Shown: positions 34,446 to 43,953, counted from the first letter of the stretch. The stretch is DNA of 60,880 nucleotides from Paenibacillus caui (GCF_019904135.1 NZ_JAIOGQ010000028.1:1-60880), one strand, 5' to 3'. Notes: generated from the letters alone by a model not told the origin. A program made the numbers and translations.

Positions 34446-36029
34446 TCATGGCAGCTCTTTTAACCCGGCAATCTGATAGATTTTCTTCATGTCCAGATGC
34501 TCGCGTGCAACATCGGCAAGCCGGTCAAAAGCAGCCTCTTTCTGCACTTTTGAAGAAAAGGTCTCCGATACAGGCTTCAGCCCTTTGGCAACCCGGATGC
34601 TGTCCAGCCAGCGCCTGCGCCACAGGTCATTATGAAATAAACCGTGCAGATAAGTGCCAAACACGCTGCCGTCCCCGTTCCCGGCCCCTTCATATTCATC
34701 CTTCCCATCTTCCCGTTTAATACGGAACAGAGGGTGGATGTTTTGCTGTACCGCCCATTCTGTAACGCCCATATGAATCTCATAGCCTTCGATAGCCATG
34801 CAGTCGTCAGTCCCCCCAAAGAGCGGAACCGGATGACCCGGCAGAACATTTCCTTGAACGCGCACCGTTTGTTTGTGGGGGCGGAATAAAGTCGTCATCG
34901 GCAGCCAGCCGAGGCCATGCGCTTCTTTAGGTTCCCCCGACTCTGCCGCCTCAGGATCGAGCAAGCGCTCTCCCAACATTTGATATCCTCCGCAAATACC
35001 GACAAGGCGCGAGCCTTTCTGTTCCACAGCGGTATGGATCCCCTCTTCCAGCTTTTGCTCCCGGAGGAAAGCAAGGTCCATGATCGTGTCTTTGGACCCG
35101 GGTAAAATAATGACATCGGGATGGCCCAGTTCGGAGGCGCTGCGAACATAACGGATTCTTACGTCCTGTTCCGATCGAAGCGGATCAAAGTCGGTAAAAT
35201 TCGAAATCCGGGGATAACGGATCACCGCAATATCCAGCTCTTTGATGGCCGAGTCGGCTGCAGCAGCATGCTTCTCAAGCACTACCGAATCTTCCGCTTC
35301 GATGTTGAGGTCCGGGACATAGGGCAGAACACCGAGAACCGGAATCCCCGTTCTCTCTTCCAGCCAGTCCAGTCCCGGTTTCAGAAGGTTGATGTCGCCC
35401 CGGAACTTATTGATGATAAAGCCTTTCACTCTGGCTCTCTCATGCGGTTCAAGCAGCGCAAGCGTGCCGACCAGAAATGCGAATACACCGCCCCGGTCAA
35501 TATCCGCTATCAGCAGAACGGGGGCATCCGCCCAGCCCGCCAAATTCATATTGACGATATCCCGGTCCTTGAGATTGATCTCCGCCGGACTGCCCGCCCC
35601 TTCCATCAACACAATATCGTATTCGGCCCTTAATCGGCCGAGCGCGTCCATGACGATTGTCTTCGCTTCCGGCAGAAACTCCGACCGGTAAGCCGCCGCG
35701 CTCATGTATGTCGCGGGTTTGCCATGCACAATAATCTGCGAACGCATTTCCCCTGTCGGTTTGAGCAGAACAGGATTCATATCCGTTGTCGCCTCAATGC
35801 CGCAGGCCTCAGCTTGCACGCCCTGCGCGCGGCCGATCTCCAGCCCGTCCCTTGTGACGTAGGAATTAAGCGCCATATTCTGGGACTTGAAAGGAGCCGG
35901 CTGAAGGCCGTCCTGCATCAGAATGCGGCAGAGCGCGGTCGTTACAACACTTTTGCCCACATCGGATGCCGTTCCCTGCAGCATCAGCACGCGCCCCTGT
36001 TTGTTCCCTGACTCCCGCTTCGCAGTCAT
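34446..36029 (-). CDS. cbiP: Cobyric acid synthase
   Basis: A 527-residue glutamine-dependent amidotransferase that amidates the corrin side chains to give cobyric acid. N-terminal ATP site MLQGTASDVGKSVVTTALCR; C-terminal glutaminase domain with nucleophile Cys in LVGICGGYQMLG and His in GTYLHGLFHN. It is the last gene of cobT-cobU-cobS-cbiP, 29 bases after cobS. No corrin-ring genes are in the window, so it may work on salvaged adenosylcobinamide/cobyric intermediates or with genes elsewhere. GGGGGAAGAGGG precedes the ATG. Confidence 0.95.
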   Translation of the reverse strand: MTAKRESGNKQGRVLMLQGTASDVGKSVVTTALCRILMQDGLQPAPFKSQNMALNSYVTRDGLEIGRAQGVQAEACGIEATTDMNPVLLKPTGEMRSQIIVHGKPATYMSAAAYRSEFLPEAKTIVMDALGRLRAEYDIVLMEGAGSPAEINLKDRDIVNMNLAGWADAPVLLIADIDRGGVFAFLVGTLALLEPHERARVKGFIINKFRGDINLLKPGLDWLEERTGIPVLGVLPYVPDLNIEAEDSVVLEKHAAAADSAIKELDIAVIRYPRISNFTDFDPLRSEQDVRIRYVRSASELGHPDVIILPGSKDTIMDLAFLREQKLEEGIHTAVEQKGSRLVGICGGYQMLGERLLDPEAAESGEPKEAHGLGWLPMTTLFRPHKQTVRVQGNVLPGHPVPLFGGTDDCMAIEGYEIHMGVTEWAVQQNIHPLFRIKREDGKDEYEGAGNGDGSVFGTYLHGLFHNDLWRRRWLDSIRVAKGLKPVSETFSSKVQKEAAFDRLADVAREHLDMKKIYQIAGLKELP

Positions 36030-36058
36030 CCCTCTTCCCCCTTCTTTCTAAGCCTTGG

Positions 36059-36877
36059 CTAATGCAATAAGAGCAGCACGGTCAGCAGCAAAATGGCTTC
36101 AACCCCTTCGTTAAGCGCGCCGTAGGTATCCCCTGTCAATCCGCCCAGCTTCCGCACCATCGTCCGGGCTCCCCAGCTTCCTGCACCCCAGGATACGATT
36201 GGCTGAACAACAAGAAGGACAATGGCAGGAGCCCAATCATTTAACGCAGCGGCGCCCATATAGGCTGCGGAGGTCACCAGTGGAACGGCGGACAGCACAA
36301 GCGCTGATCCAAAAGCAAAGCCGGACGTTCCGCCTTCCAGACCGCTAAAAAGCCCGGCCAATCCTTCCCGGCCTTTTGCAGCCGGCCAGCGCGTCATCGC
36401 ATAGGCGATAAACCAGCGGCTCCATATAGGAACGGTTATAAGCGCTGCGGCGGCAAGCGGGCTTTGTTCTTGTTCCAGCAAGCTTTCGATCAGCGTAAAT
36501 TTCAGCAGCAGCAGAAGCACACAGCACAGCACGCCCATGGCTCCCACCCGGCTGTCCTTCATGATTTCCAGCATTCGTGCTCTTGACCGGTAGCTGAGCA
36601 GCGCATCAGCGGAATCCATCCAGCCGTCCAGATGCAGTCCGCCCGTCATCCATACCCAAACGATCAAAGTCAGCGCTGCCGCCGGCATGGCGGGGAGCGC
36701 CCATTGCCACAGAAGGCTGAAGCCCAATACCAGAGTGCCGATGGCGGCTCCTACAAGCGGGTAATGCTTTGTGCTTTTCTGCAGCAGCTCGGGCGTGAAA
36801 TCAAGCTCCGTTTTCACCGGAAAGCGCGACAAAAATTGAAAGGCGGCAAGCAGAGGGGCCCGTCTGTTTACACTCAT
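36059..36877 (-). CDS. cobS: Adenosylcobinamide-GDP ribazoletransferase
   Basis: A 272-residue integral membrane enzyme that joins alpha-ribazole to adenosylcobinamide-GDP, the last step of coenzyme B12 assembly. The conserved acidic motif GGLHLDGWMDSADALLS lies near residues 79-95, after FLSRFPV at the start; six to seven membrane helices follow. Its ATG shares bases with the cobU stop (ATGA), so the two are translationally coupled. Confidence 0.95.
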   Translation of the reverse strand: MSVNRRAPLLAAFQFLSRFPVKTELDFTPELLQKSTKHYPLVGAAIGTLVLGFSLLWQWALPAMPAAALTLIVWVWMTGGLHLDGWMDSADALLSYRSRARMLEIMKDSRVGAMGVLCCVLLLLLKFTLIESLLEQEQSPLAAAALITVPIWSRWFIAYAMTRWPAAKGREGLAGLFSGLEGGTSGFAFGSALVLSAVPLVTSAAYMGAAALNDWAPAIVLLVVQPIVSWGAGSWGARTMVRKLGGLTGDTYGALNEGVEAILLLTVLLLLH

Positions 36878-37440
36878 AGCTTGTACTCACGGCTTTTCAG
36901 CTCAACCGCAATCCCGGCCGTGACCAGAAACACTTCCGAAGAGACGGACGCGATGCGCCGGTTCAATATGCCCGTAAAATCCCGGTACATTCTTCCCAGG
37001 GCGTATTCGGGCACGATCCCGCTGCCGACTTCATTGCTCACCAGCGCCAAGCGTCCCGGAAATGCCTGCACGGCCGTGACCAGCCCGTCGATTTCTGCAC
37101 TAACGGCATGGCTTGCCGCGGACAAGGCTCCGTGCTCCGCTTCTGCGCGAAGCAGGATGTTTGACAGCCATAAGGTCAGGCAGTCCACCAATACGATCTG
37201 CGTATCTGACCCGCCTAGCTGCGCAAGCCGTTCGTTCAGATGCACAGGCTCCTCCACAGTCCGCCAGTTGTATCCGGATCGTTCCCGCTGCTGCTGGTGC
37301 AGCGAAATCCGCTCTCGCATCTCCTCGTCAAACGCCTGTCCGGTAGCGATATATACGGCTGAATCTCCCTGTTTCATACACCATTTTTCCGCAAAAGAGC
37401 TTTTGCCGCTCCTGGCCCCGCCGGTCACCAGAATGCTCAT
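36874..37440 (-). CDS. cobU: Adenosylcobinamide kinase/guanylyltransferase
   Basis: A 188-residue bifunctional enzyme that phosphorylates adenosylcobinamide and adds GMP. P-loop VTGGARSGKSSFAEKW at residues about 5-20; the guanylylated His lies in the RISLHQQQRERSGYNW region; LVDCLTLWLSN and LVSNEVGSGIVPEYALGR are family signatures. It lies 3 bases after cobT and overlaps cobS by 4. Confidence 0.95.
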   Translation of the reverse strand: MSILVTGGARSGKSSFAEKWCMKQGDSAVYIATGQAFDEEMRERISLHQQQRERSGYNWRTVEEPVHLNERLAQLGGSDTQIVLVDCLTLWLSNILLRAEAEHGALSAASHAVSAEIDGLVTAVQAFPGRLALVSNEVGSGIVPEYALGRMYRDFTGILNRRIASVSSEVFLVTAGIAVELKSREYKL

Positions 37441-37443
37441 GGC

Positions 37444-38505
37444 TTATGCATCCTCCTTGCCCGAGATGCCGGCGCTGTCGAACGTGGCCATTTCCTTCAT
37501 AATCCGGCAGGCCGCCTCAATGAAGTGAAGGGCCAGCACGCCTCCGGTGCCTTCGCCGAGCCTCATGTCCATATGCAGCATCGGCGTAAGACCGAGCTCG
37601 CGCAGCAGCACGCCGTGGCCGTTCTCCGCGGACAAATGGGAGGCGATCATGTATGACGCCGATTCCGGAATCAGGCGCTGGGCCACAAGAGCCGCAGCGG
37701 ACGAAATGAAGCCGTCGATTAGAATAGGACAGCGGCATGCCGCTGCACCGAGAATGACTCCGGCAAGTCCGCCGATTTCAAGTCCTCCTACTTTGGCGAG
37801 CACATCTACGGGATCTCCGACTGACGGTTTGTTGATCTCGAGCGCCCGCTGCACGACGACGCCTTTATGGCGCAGCCGTTCATCATCAATGCCGGTTCCC
37901 CGGCCTACGCTTTCCAGCGGCGTAATGCCGGTCAAAGCACTCATTACAGCCGCGCTGGCCGTTGTATTGCCAATGCCCATTTCACCGGTTACAAACAGTC
38001 GCGTGCCCTTCGCATAAGCCTCTCGAACGATTGCGATTCCGGTCTCAATGGCGGACAGCGCCTCTTCGCGGCTCATTGCCGGGCCTGCAGCCATATTGGC
38101 TGTTCCCGGACGCACCTTGCGGCGAATCAGACCGGGCACGGAAAGCTCTCCGATTACGCCAATATCCACGCAGGCGACGTCGGCGCCAGCCTGTCTGGCC
38201 AGCACATTGACCGCTGCCCCCCCGTTCAGGAAATTCAGCACCATCTGTCCGGTGACCTCCTGCGGAAATGCGCTGACCCCCTCGGCGCAAACGCCGTGGT
38301 CCGCAGCCATGACAACGACCAATTTCTGCGGGAAAGAAGGATAAGGATTCCCCGTTATGCCCGCAAGACGAAGAGCCAGCTCTTCCAGCTTGCCCAAACT
38401 TCCCGGCGGCTTTGTCAGACTGTCCAGCCTGGACTGGGCCTGCTGGATCGCTGCCTGATCAAGAGGCTCAATATTGCCAATGAGATGCTTCCAATCTTTC
38501 ATCAT
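37444..38505 (-). CDS. cobT: Nicotinate-nucleotide--dimethylbenzimidazole phosphoribosyltransferase
   Basis: A 353-residue enzyme that activates the lower ligand base by making alpha-ribazole 5'-phosphate. LDSLTKPPGSLGKLEELA at the start, VVMAADHGVCAEGVSAFP, TGEMGIGNTTASAAVM and the C-terminal DMRLGEGTGG (catalytic Glu) are all present. GAGGAGTGAG precedes the start. A palindromic terminator upstream separates it from btuD, so it begins its own unit or is reached by read-through. Confidence 0.96.
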   Translation of the reverse strand: MMKDWKHLIGNIEPLDQAAIQQAQSRLDSLTKPPGSLGKLEELALRLAGITGNPYPSFPQKLVVVMAADHGVCAEGVSAFPQEVTGQMVLNFLNGGAAVNVLARQAGADVACVDIGVIGELSVPGLIRRKVRPGTANMAAGPAMSREEALSAIETGIAIVREAYAKGTRLFVTGEMGIGNTTASAAVMSALTGITPLESVGRGTGIDDERLRHKGVVVQRALEINKPSVGDPVDVLAKVGGLEIGGLAGVILGAAACRCPILIDGFISSAAALVAQRLIPESASYMIASHLSAENGHGVLLRELGLTPMLHMDMRLGEGTGGVLALHFIEAACRIMKEMATFDSAGISGKEDA

Positions 38506-38569
38506 TCACTCACTCCTCGCAAACTCGTATCTACTTACGTTAATCATACTTCTTATTCTTAAACAAAAA

Positions 38570-38589
38570 CGGCGGAGAATTCTCCGCCG
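38570..38589 (-). terminator. Terminator between btuD and cobT
   Basis: A perfect 20-bp palindrome (CGGCGGAGAA, its complement follows) is followed on the minus strand by TTTTTGTTT. It divides the uptake genes from the synthesis genes. Confidence 0.8.
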
Positions 38590-38686
38590 CTCGCCAAGCT
38601 TCCTTCTTCCAATGTGAAGCGCAATAATTATATTGCAGAATGGCGGGCCTTGCTCCGGCCGCTTTGATAAGCGCTCGCTCGCAAAC

Positions 38687-39508
38687 TCACAGGCACTTTA
38701 TCCTGTGCTGCGAAGTCGTCACGACATTACGGCTATCCGGCCTGAGCAAAAGCTGGGGCACTCCGCTGTCCGGGTGCTCCACAAGAGCCGATTCCACTTC
38801 AAACACCTCGCGCACCACTTCCGGATTCAGAATCTGCTTCGGCGTACCGGTAGCTGTAATATGCCCTTCCTTGAGGACCAGCAGCTTGTCGCAGAACAGG
38901 GCAGCCAGGTTCAGGTCATGGATGACCGCGACAACTGTCAATCCCGAATCCCTCTGCCAAGCCGAAACCAGCTCCATAAACTGGATTTGATACCGGATAT
39001 CCAGAAATGTGGTCGGTTCGTCCAGCAGCACAATGGCCGGCTCCTGGGCCATGACCTTGCCGAGCGCAGCCCGCTGCCGCTGTCCGCCGCTAAGCTCATC
39101 CAGCGGTTTCGCGGCAAGCTCCGTGAGCTCAAGCTGCTTCATAATATTATCGATCAGGGCATCGGCATGCTCCGAGGTGTCGCGGCCCAGCCAATCCAGA
39201 AACGGAAATCTGCCCATTTCGATCACTTCCCGCACCGGAAAAGACACCGGCGGCAGCCCATCTTGCTGCAGCACAGCCAGCATGCGGGTCAGCTCCGTCC
39301 GGCTGTACACGCTGGCAGGCTTGCCGGCGAGCGCAATTTCTCCGCTGCCTGGCTTCTCGCTGCCGGAGATCAAATGGAGCAGCGTAGATTTTCCGCTTCC
39401 GTTTGGCCCTATAATGCCCCAGAACTCACCCTTTTGTACCGTCCAGCTCACCTGATGAAGCACAGGCGTGCTGCCGAAGGATTTACTGACCTTCTGAAGC
39501 TCGATCAT
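38687..39508 (-). CDS. btuD: Cobalamin ABC transporter ATP-binding protein
   Basis: A 273-residue ATPase of the FecE/BtuD type. Walker A GPNGSGKSTLLHL (about 35-47), Q-loop LQQDG, signature LSGGQRQRAALGKV, Walker B IVLLDEPTTFLD and switch His in VAVIHDLN. The last ~25 residues extend past the domain. Its ATG directly follows the btuC stop. Assignment to cobalamin and not siderophores rests on the cobalamin riboswitch that leads the operon. Confidence 0.9.
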   Translation of the reverse strand: MIELQKVSKSFGSTPVLHQVSWTVQKGEFWGIIGPNGSGKSTLLHLISGSEKPGSGEIALAGKPASVYSRTELTRMLAVLQQDGLPPVSFPVREVIEMGRFPFLDWLGRDTSEHADALIDNIMKQLELTELAAKPLDELSGGQRQRAALGKVMAQEPAIVLLDEPTTFLDIRYQIQFMELVSAWQRDSGLTVVAVIHDLNLAALFCDKLLVLKEGHITATGTPKQILNPEVVREVFEVESALVEHPDSGVPQLLLRPDSRNVVTTSQHRIKCL

Positions 39509-40552
39509 CTAAGCAGCCGCCTCCCGTCGTTTCTTATTGCAATAGAGCAGATAAGCGAAGAACGGCGCGCCGACAAAAGCGGTCACAACGCCGAGCGGAA
39601 TCTCCGTCGGGGCCAGAAGCGTTCTTGCCGCAAGGTCGCTCCACATCATGAAAATGCCTCCTCCAAGCACAGACAGCGGCAGGAGAAGCCTGTAATCCGG
39701 CCCAATGATCAACCTCAGCATATGAGGCACTACCAGGCCTACAAAGCCGATAACGCCGGATACCGAGACCGCCGCTGCCGTCATCAGCGTAGCGACCAGC
39801 AGCATCGTCAGTTTCGTCCGTTCCACGTCAAGTCCGGTATGGGCTGCCTGACGCTCGCCTAGCGCGAGCAGATTCAGCCTTCTCGTCCGGCTCCACAAAA
39901 ACAAGGCTCCTAATAGCAGATAGGGAAAAAGGATAGCCGTATAGGACCATCCCCGGAGACTTAATCCGCCCATTGTCCAGTATAAAATTTCATTTACGGT
40001 TTTATTGGAGAGGGTCGTCAGAAAAGACACGATAGCTCCGAGAAAAGCCTGCATCACGACCCCGGACAGGATCAGACTCTCCGTCGGGATTTTACCGCGC
40101 TCGCGGGCAAGCCTCATCACGATCCACAGCGTCGCGATCCCGCTTGCAAAAGCAACAAGCGGCAGCGTGAAGATGCCAGCCAGCGAATACTGCCAGCCGA
40201 AAAAGATGAGCACGGCGGCTCCCACGGAGGCCCCCGATGAAACGCCGAGCGTAAACGGATCCGCTAGCGGATTGCGCAGCACCCCCTGAAAGGCGGCTCC
40301 CGCCGCCGCCAGCGAGGAGCCGACGAGCAGGCCGAGCACGACGCGCGGGAGCCTTACCTCGAGCACGATTTTCTCGGAGGCGTTATCCCAATCGGGGGTT
40401 ATCCATTGCCCGATCAAAGGCAGCTTATGAAGCAAGATGCGGGCGATTTCACCGAGCGGCAGCGATACGGAGCCGACGCCTACGCAGATAAGCAGCGTAA
40501 GAACAAGCAGCAAGATGCCGACGCCGAGGCTCGCTGCCAGCTTTTTACTCAT
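39509..40552 (-). CDS. btuC: Cobalamin ABC transporter permease
   Basis: A 347-residue FecCD-family permease with about ten membrane helices; RLPRVVLGLLVGSSLAAAGA and GFVGLVVPHMLRLIIGPDYR are the family signatures, the second being the ATPase-contact loop. It overlaps the btuF stop (ATGA) and touches btuD, so the three are co-translated. Confidence 0.92.
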   Translation of the reverse strand: MSKKLAASLGVGILLLVLTLLICVGVGSVSLPLGEIARILLHKLPLIGQWITPDWDNASEKIVLEVRLPRVVLGLLVGSSLAAAGAAFQGVLRNPLADPFTLGVSSGASVGAAVLIFFGWQYSLAGIFTLPLVAFASGIATLWIVMRLARERGKIPTESLILSGVVMQAFLGAIVSFLTTLSNKTVNEILYWTMGGLSLRGWSYTAILFPYLLLGALFLWSRTRRLNLLALGERQAAHTGLDVERTKLTMLLVATLMTAAAVSVSGVIGFVGLVVPHMLRLIIGPDYRLLLPLSVLGGGIFMMWSDLAARTLLAPTEIPLGVVTAFVGAPFFAYLLYCNKKRREAAA

Positions 40553-41550
40553 TGGAACAGATCCGGATAAATGGCTTTGGCCACTTCAATCAAACCTTCC
40601 GTAATACGCGGTCCGGTCCGGCTGAGCAAATTGTCGTCAAGCGCTACAACACGGTTCTCTTTGATGGCTGTAATCTGGTCCCATCCAGCGCGGGCTTTGA
40701 TGATTTGATCCAGCGTCTTGCTGTTTTGATCCACTACGTTTTTGGAATACAGAATCACGTCGGGATTCGCTTTGATGATGTTCTCTTCGTTGATTTCATA
40801 CCAGCCGGTTGCGTCGGCAGCGACGTTTACGCCCCCGGCCAGCGTGATCATTTCGTCCATAAACTCGCCTTTGCCGACCGTCCAGCCCGGAGAAAATTCG
40901 ATGTAAACCTTCTTCTTCTGGTCCGTGCTTACCGATTTGATCTTCTCGGTCACCTGCGCCAGCTCCGCCTTCATTTTGTCGGTTACTTGCTTCGCTTCGG
41001 CCTGATGATCCGTGATCTGGCCGTACTGCTCGACATCCTGAATGACCGCATCCACCGTCTTCGGATTGAACTGGAACACTTTAATGCCGAGCTTGCGCAG
41101 CGCCTTGATCGTATCATCGCTGGTAATGCCTGCCGCAAAAACGACATCCGGCTTGGCGGCTACAATCGCTTCGGTGTTGATCTGCCAGCCGCCCATCTTC
41201 GGCTTGGATTTGGCCGCTTCCGGATAGTCGTCGTTGTCGGATACGCCAACAATTTGCTCATCCAGGCCAAGCGCAAACAGCATTTCCGTCTCCGATGGAG
41301 CAATGGATACTATCCGGGCTGGCGCGGCATCGAAGGTAACCTCCGTTCCGCTCGCATCCTTCAGGACAAGCGGATATGACGTATGCTGCTGCGCTTCCGC
41401 TGATGCGGAAGCCGGCGTATCCTGGCTCTGCGCCGCGCTGGCGGACGGGCTCGCCGCGTCGTTAGTCTTGTTGTTTGTGCCGCACCCTGCTGTAATGACG
41501 AGCATCAAGGCGATCAGCCAAATGCTCCATAGTCTTGAAAACTTCTTCAT
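40549..41550 (-). CDS. btuF: Cobalamin-binding lipoprotein
   Basis: A 333-residue periplasmic-binding-type lipoprotein. A signal peptide ends at the lipobox VITAGC, followed by a Ser/Ala/Asp-rich tether (ASPSASAAQSQD). The BtuF-type fold shows ARIVSIAPSETEMLFALGLD, VVGVSDNDDYP-like and KPDVVFAAGI segments. I chose ATG 41550 because GGGGGAGAAG precedes it and the signal starts MKKFSR. It is the first gene after the cobalamin riboswitch and its terminator. Confidence 0.92.
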   Translation of the reverse strand: MKKFSRLWSIWLIALMLVITAGCGTNNKTNDAASPSASAAQSQDTPASASAEAQQHTSYPLVLKDASGTEVTFDAAPARIVSIAPSETEMLFALGLDEQIVGVSDNDDYPEAAKSKPKMGGWQINTEAIVAAKPDVVFAAGITSDDTIKALRKLGIKVFQFNPKTVDAVIQDVEQYGQITDHQAEAKQVTDKMKAELAQVTEKIKSVSTDQKKKVYIEFSPGWTVGKGEFMDEMITLAGGVNVAADATGWYEINEENIIKANPDVILYSKNVVDQNSKTLDQIIKARAGWDQITAIKENRVVALDDNLLSRTGPRITEGLIEVAKAIYPDLFQ

Positions 41551-41711
41551 TTCTTCTCCCCCTAGTCTTAAATTACACATTTTCGAAAAATATTCGCTTG
41601 ATCCTTGATGCGATAGTCCACCATGTCCGGAAGGAACGCTCCGGCTTCAGAGCTGAGGAAGCGTAAAAAGCCAAAACCGTCCAGCCTGAAGAAGGCATCG
41701 GTTCTAGAAAA

Positions 41712-41739
41712 AAAGCCCCTCCATCCAAGGAGGGGCTTT
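41712..41739 (-). terminator. Cobalamin riboswitch terminator
   Basis: AAAGCCCCTCC (41712-41722) and GGAGGGGCTTT (41729-41739) form a perfect 11-bp stem; the minus strand continues TTTTTTTCTAG. It lies between the riboswitch and btuF and is the likely expression platform. Confidence 0.88.
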
Positions 41740-41867
41740 ACGTCTACACAAAAGCAGAGTTGATCCTTGGAATCACTGGCCGTTTCTTTCAGAACGACGA
41801 ACGGCAGCTTGCCACGGAGCACAGCTTCTTTTCCGGCAGAACGCAATCCTTTCCTCGAAGGACCGTA

Positions 41868-42050
41868 TCTTGTTCCCTGCAGGCAGGTCTCCTGGCTTCC
41901 GGTTCAACCGGCAAATGCCCTGCCTTCCCACTTCGCTATTTCGCGAAGAAGTGGCGTTTAACCCCGGGCTTTGCCTTCCGGTTACAGTGGCGGGACCGCG
42001 CCGGTATTGCACCGGCTTCCCTATTAACCCGTACACTCTCTGATCAAGAG
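41868..42050 (-). promoter_or_regulatory. Cobalamin (AdoCbl) riboswitch
   Basis: On the minus strand the B12 box GCCAGGAGACCTGCC is at about 41882-41897, preceded by GCCACTGT, GGGAAG and the conserved core GGTGCAATACCGG. Full-length aptamer with peripheral stems. It controls btuFCD, which would be shut off when coenzyme B12 is plentiful. Confidence 0.95.
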
Positions 42051-42068
42051 CTTACGGGACCTGCAAAG

Positions 42069-42095
42069 ATTATAAGTATTCGCTTCTCAGTTCAA
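42069..42095 (-). promoter_or_regulatory. Promoter of the cobalamin riboswitch transcript
   Basis: Minus strand TTGAAC (42090-42095), 15-base spacer, TATAAT (42069-42074). It starts transcription just before the aptamer, so btuFCD need not depend on the upstream cobD-cobC genes. Confidence 0.65.
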
Positions 42096-42193
42096 ATATT
42101 CTCTATTGGATTATAGGGGAAAAAGAGCCGCCTTACAACCCAAAATAGATAACCCGTGTAAAGCGCTAAAGAAAAATAGCGCAAGTCGCCCGG

Positions 42194-42937
42194 TCAGCAC
42201 AATACGCGCAGCCGTTCGCATTTTCCCGGTTCTGCCGTCTGCTCCCGAAACGGAAGCCCTCCAGCATACAAAGATTTCAGCAGACGGATGACGCCTCCAT
42301 GGGTGACAATGAGCGCCCGAAAGGAGACGTCATCTTGTACGGAATCCGGCTTGTCCCGTGCCAGCTCCAAGTCCGGCTCCGGTCCCGGCTTTATTGCATG
42401 CCCGGCGTGTTCGGCGTATTCCACTTGTTCAGCGTGTTCGGCCTGTTCGGCGTTTCCGCCGTGTTTGGCGGGATACCGTGCCGCATATTCTCCGGCAAAC
42501 GCCCTGGCCTTGCGCCTCAAATCAAGCATATATGATTTGACCCGGCCTTCGAACATGTCCCAGCTCTCCCCGCCCGGCGGGGTCGTCTGCTTGGGATCAT
42601 CAATCCAGGCCCGGTAATCCGGGTTATGCCGCAGCATTTCGTAAGTGCAGCCTTCCCAGCCGCCGAAATTCATTTCGCGCAGCCGGCTGTCATAAGCGGC
42701 AGCCTCCGCAAGGTCGGGGCGGATGCAGAGCAGCGTTTCCCGGCAGCGGACAAGGTCGCTGCAATATACGGCGTCAAACGTTTCATAAGCCAGCTCAGCT
42801 TTAAGCCTGGCCAGCCCTGTGCAAGCTTCCGGCAGAAGGCCGATATCGCTATGCCCCAGATAGCGCCGCTCCGCGTTCCACCTGGTCATGCCGTGGCGGA
42901 CCAAGACGAGCTCCAGCACCGTCCCGTTTCTGTTCAT
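42194..42937 (-). CDS. cobC: Histidine phosphatase, probable alpha-ribazole phosphatase, with repeat insert
   Basis: A 247-residue phosphoglycerate-mutase-type phosphatase. LVLVRHGMTRWN holds the catalytic His; CSDLVRCRETL, EMNFGGWEG and IVTHGGVIRLL with the second His complete the site. In the cobalamin cluster it most likely dephosphorylates alpha-ribazole 5'-phosphate. A ~40-residue insert before the last motif contains six 3-residue repeats (AEQ AEH AEQ VEY AEH AGH), making it longer than the usual ~200 residues. It follows cbiB on the minus strand. Confidence 0.82.
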   Translation of the reverse strand: MNRNGTVLELVLVRHGMTRWNAERRYLGHSDIGLLPEACTGLARLKAELAYETFDAVYCSDLVRCRETLLCIRPDLAEAAAYDSRLREMNFGGWEGCTYEMLRHNPDYRAWIDDPKQTTPPGGESWDMFEGRVKSYMLDLRRKARAFAGEYAARYPAKHGGNAEQAEHAEQVEYAEHAGHAIKPGPEPDLELARDKPDSVQDDVSFRALIVTHGGVIRLLKSLYAGGLPFREQTAEPGKCERLRVLC

Positions 42938-42981
42938 ATCTTAAAATCGCCTCGCTTTACCGCTGAAATGACCCGTCCCCT

Positions 42982-43953
42982 TTAACTCCACCATAGGCCG
43001 GTTCCAAACAGGTATAATCCGAGCCCGCATAGCGCCGCGAAGCCCGAAGAAACCCCAAGCAGCAGGCGCGAAGCTCTTTCAATGTCGTCCGCTTCGGTTT
43101 CCCGGGTCTTCTCTCCCATATAGGCCCGGAACGACTTGACGCCATGGTAAACGTTCTCCCCGCCCAGGCGGATGCCAAGCGCTCCCGCAACCGCCGATTC
43201 GGGGTAGCCGCTGTTCGGGCTCGGATGCAGCTTCGCATCCCTCCGTACCATCCGCCACGCCCGTTTGGCGCTATGGCTTTGCAGCCATGCGGCGCAGACC
43301 AGAAGCAGCACGGTCAGCCGCGCCGGAATATAATTGGCTGCATCGTCAAGCCGGGCGGAGGCCCAGCCGAGATCCATGTATTTCTCGTTTTTGTAGCCGA
43401 CCATGGAATCGAGCGTATTGACGGCCCGGTACGCCATCGCGAGCGGCGCGCCCCCGATGAGCGCATAGAACAGGGGCGAGACGACCGCGTCGACAATATT
43501 TTCGGCGACGGTCTCGACGGCCCCGCGGGCGATTTCCGGGGGCTCAAGGTGCGCCGTATCGCGGCCGACGATCATGCCGAGCGAGCGGCGCGCGGCGTTC
43601 AGGTCGCCGCGCTTCAGGTCCGCGCAGACCTGCATGCCGGCGTCGCGCAGCCCTTTGGCGGCGATCGTCGTCGCGATCAGCGCCACCTGCGCCGCCGCCG
43701 ACAGCCAAGGGCTGACCTGGGCCAGCAGCCATACGGCGGCCCAGGTCAGCAGGAACGCGCCGCCGGCGACGCTCAGCGGCAGCAGCATGCCCGCGGCCTT
43801 GAAGCGGCGCGCGGGCACCCGCCGGCGAATCGCGGCCTCGATCCCGCGGATGGCCTTCCCCATCCCGATGACGGGATGGGGAAGCCAGCGGGGATCGCCG
43901 ATGAGCCGGTCGAGGATGTAGGCGGCGGGGATGATCCACCACGCCGCGATCAT
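42982..43953 (-). CDS. cbiB: Adenosylcobinamide-phosphate synthase
   Basis: A 323-residue membrane enzyme that attaches the aminopropanol linker to adenosylcobyric acid. DRLIGDPRWLPHPVIGMGKA near the N terminus, ETVAENIVDAVVSPLFYAL and AYRAVNTLDSMVGYKNEKY are family signatures. Four to five membrane helices. Its ATG overlaps the cbiZ stop by 4 bases. The 5' half has extremely high GC, unlike most neighbours. Confidence 0.94.
   Translation of the reverse strand: MIAAWWIIPAAYILDRLIGDPRWLPHPVIGMGKAIRGIEAAIRRRVPARRFKAAGMLLPLSVAGGAFLLTWAAVWLLAQVSPWLSAAAQVALIATTIAAKGLRDAGMQVCADLKRGDLNAARRSLGMIVGRDTAHLEPPEIARGAVETVAENIVDAVVSPLFYALIGGAPLAMAYRAVNTLDSMVGYKNEKYMDLGWASARLDDAANYIPARLTVLLLVCAAWLQSHSAKRAWRMVRRDAKLHPSPNSGYPESAVAGALGIRLGGENVYHGVKSFRAYMGEKTRETEADDIERASRLLLGVSSGFAALCGLGLYLFGTGLWWS

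Noticed and set aside
38633..39862. 409-residue plus-strand frame opposite btuD and btuC
   Set aside because: Overlaps two conserved genes in antisense and has no family motifs.
42398..42451. Short regular repeats considered as a CRISPR array
   Set aside because: Nine-base in-frame units without spacers; coding microrepeats. No CRISPR array or cas gene seen in the window.
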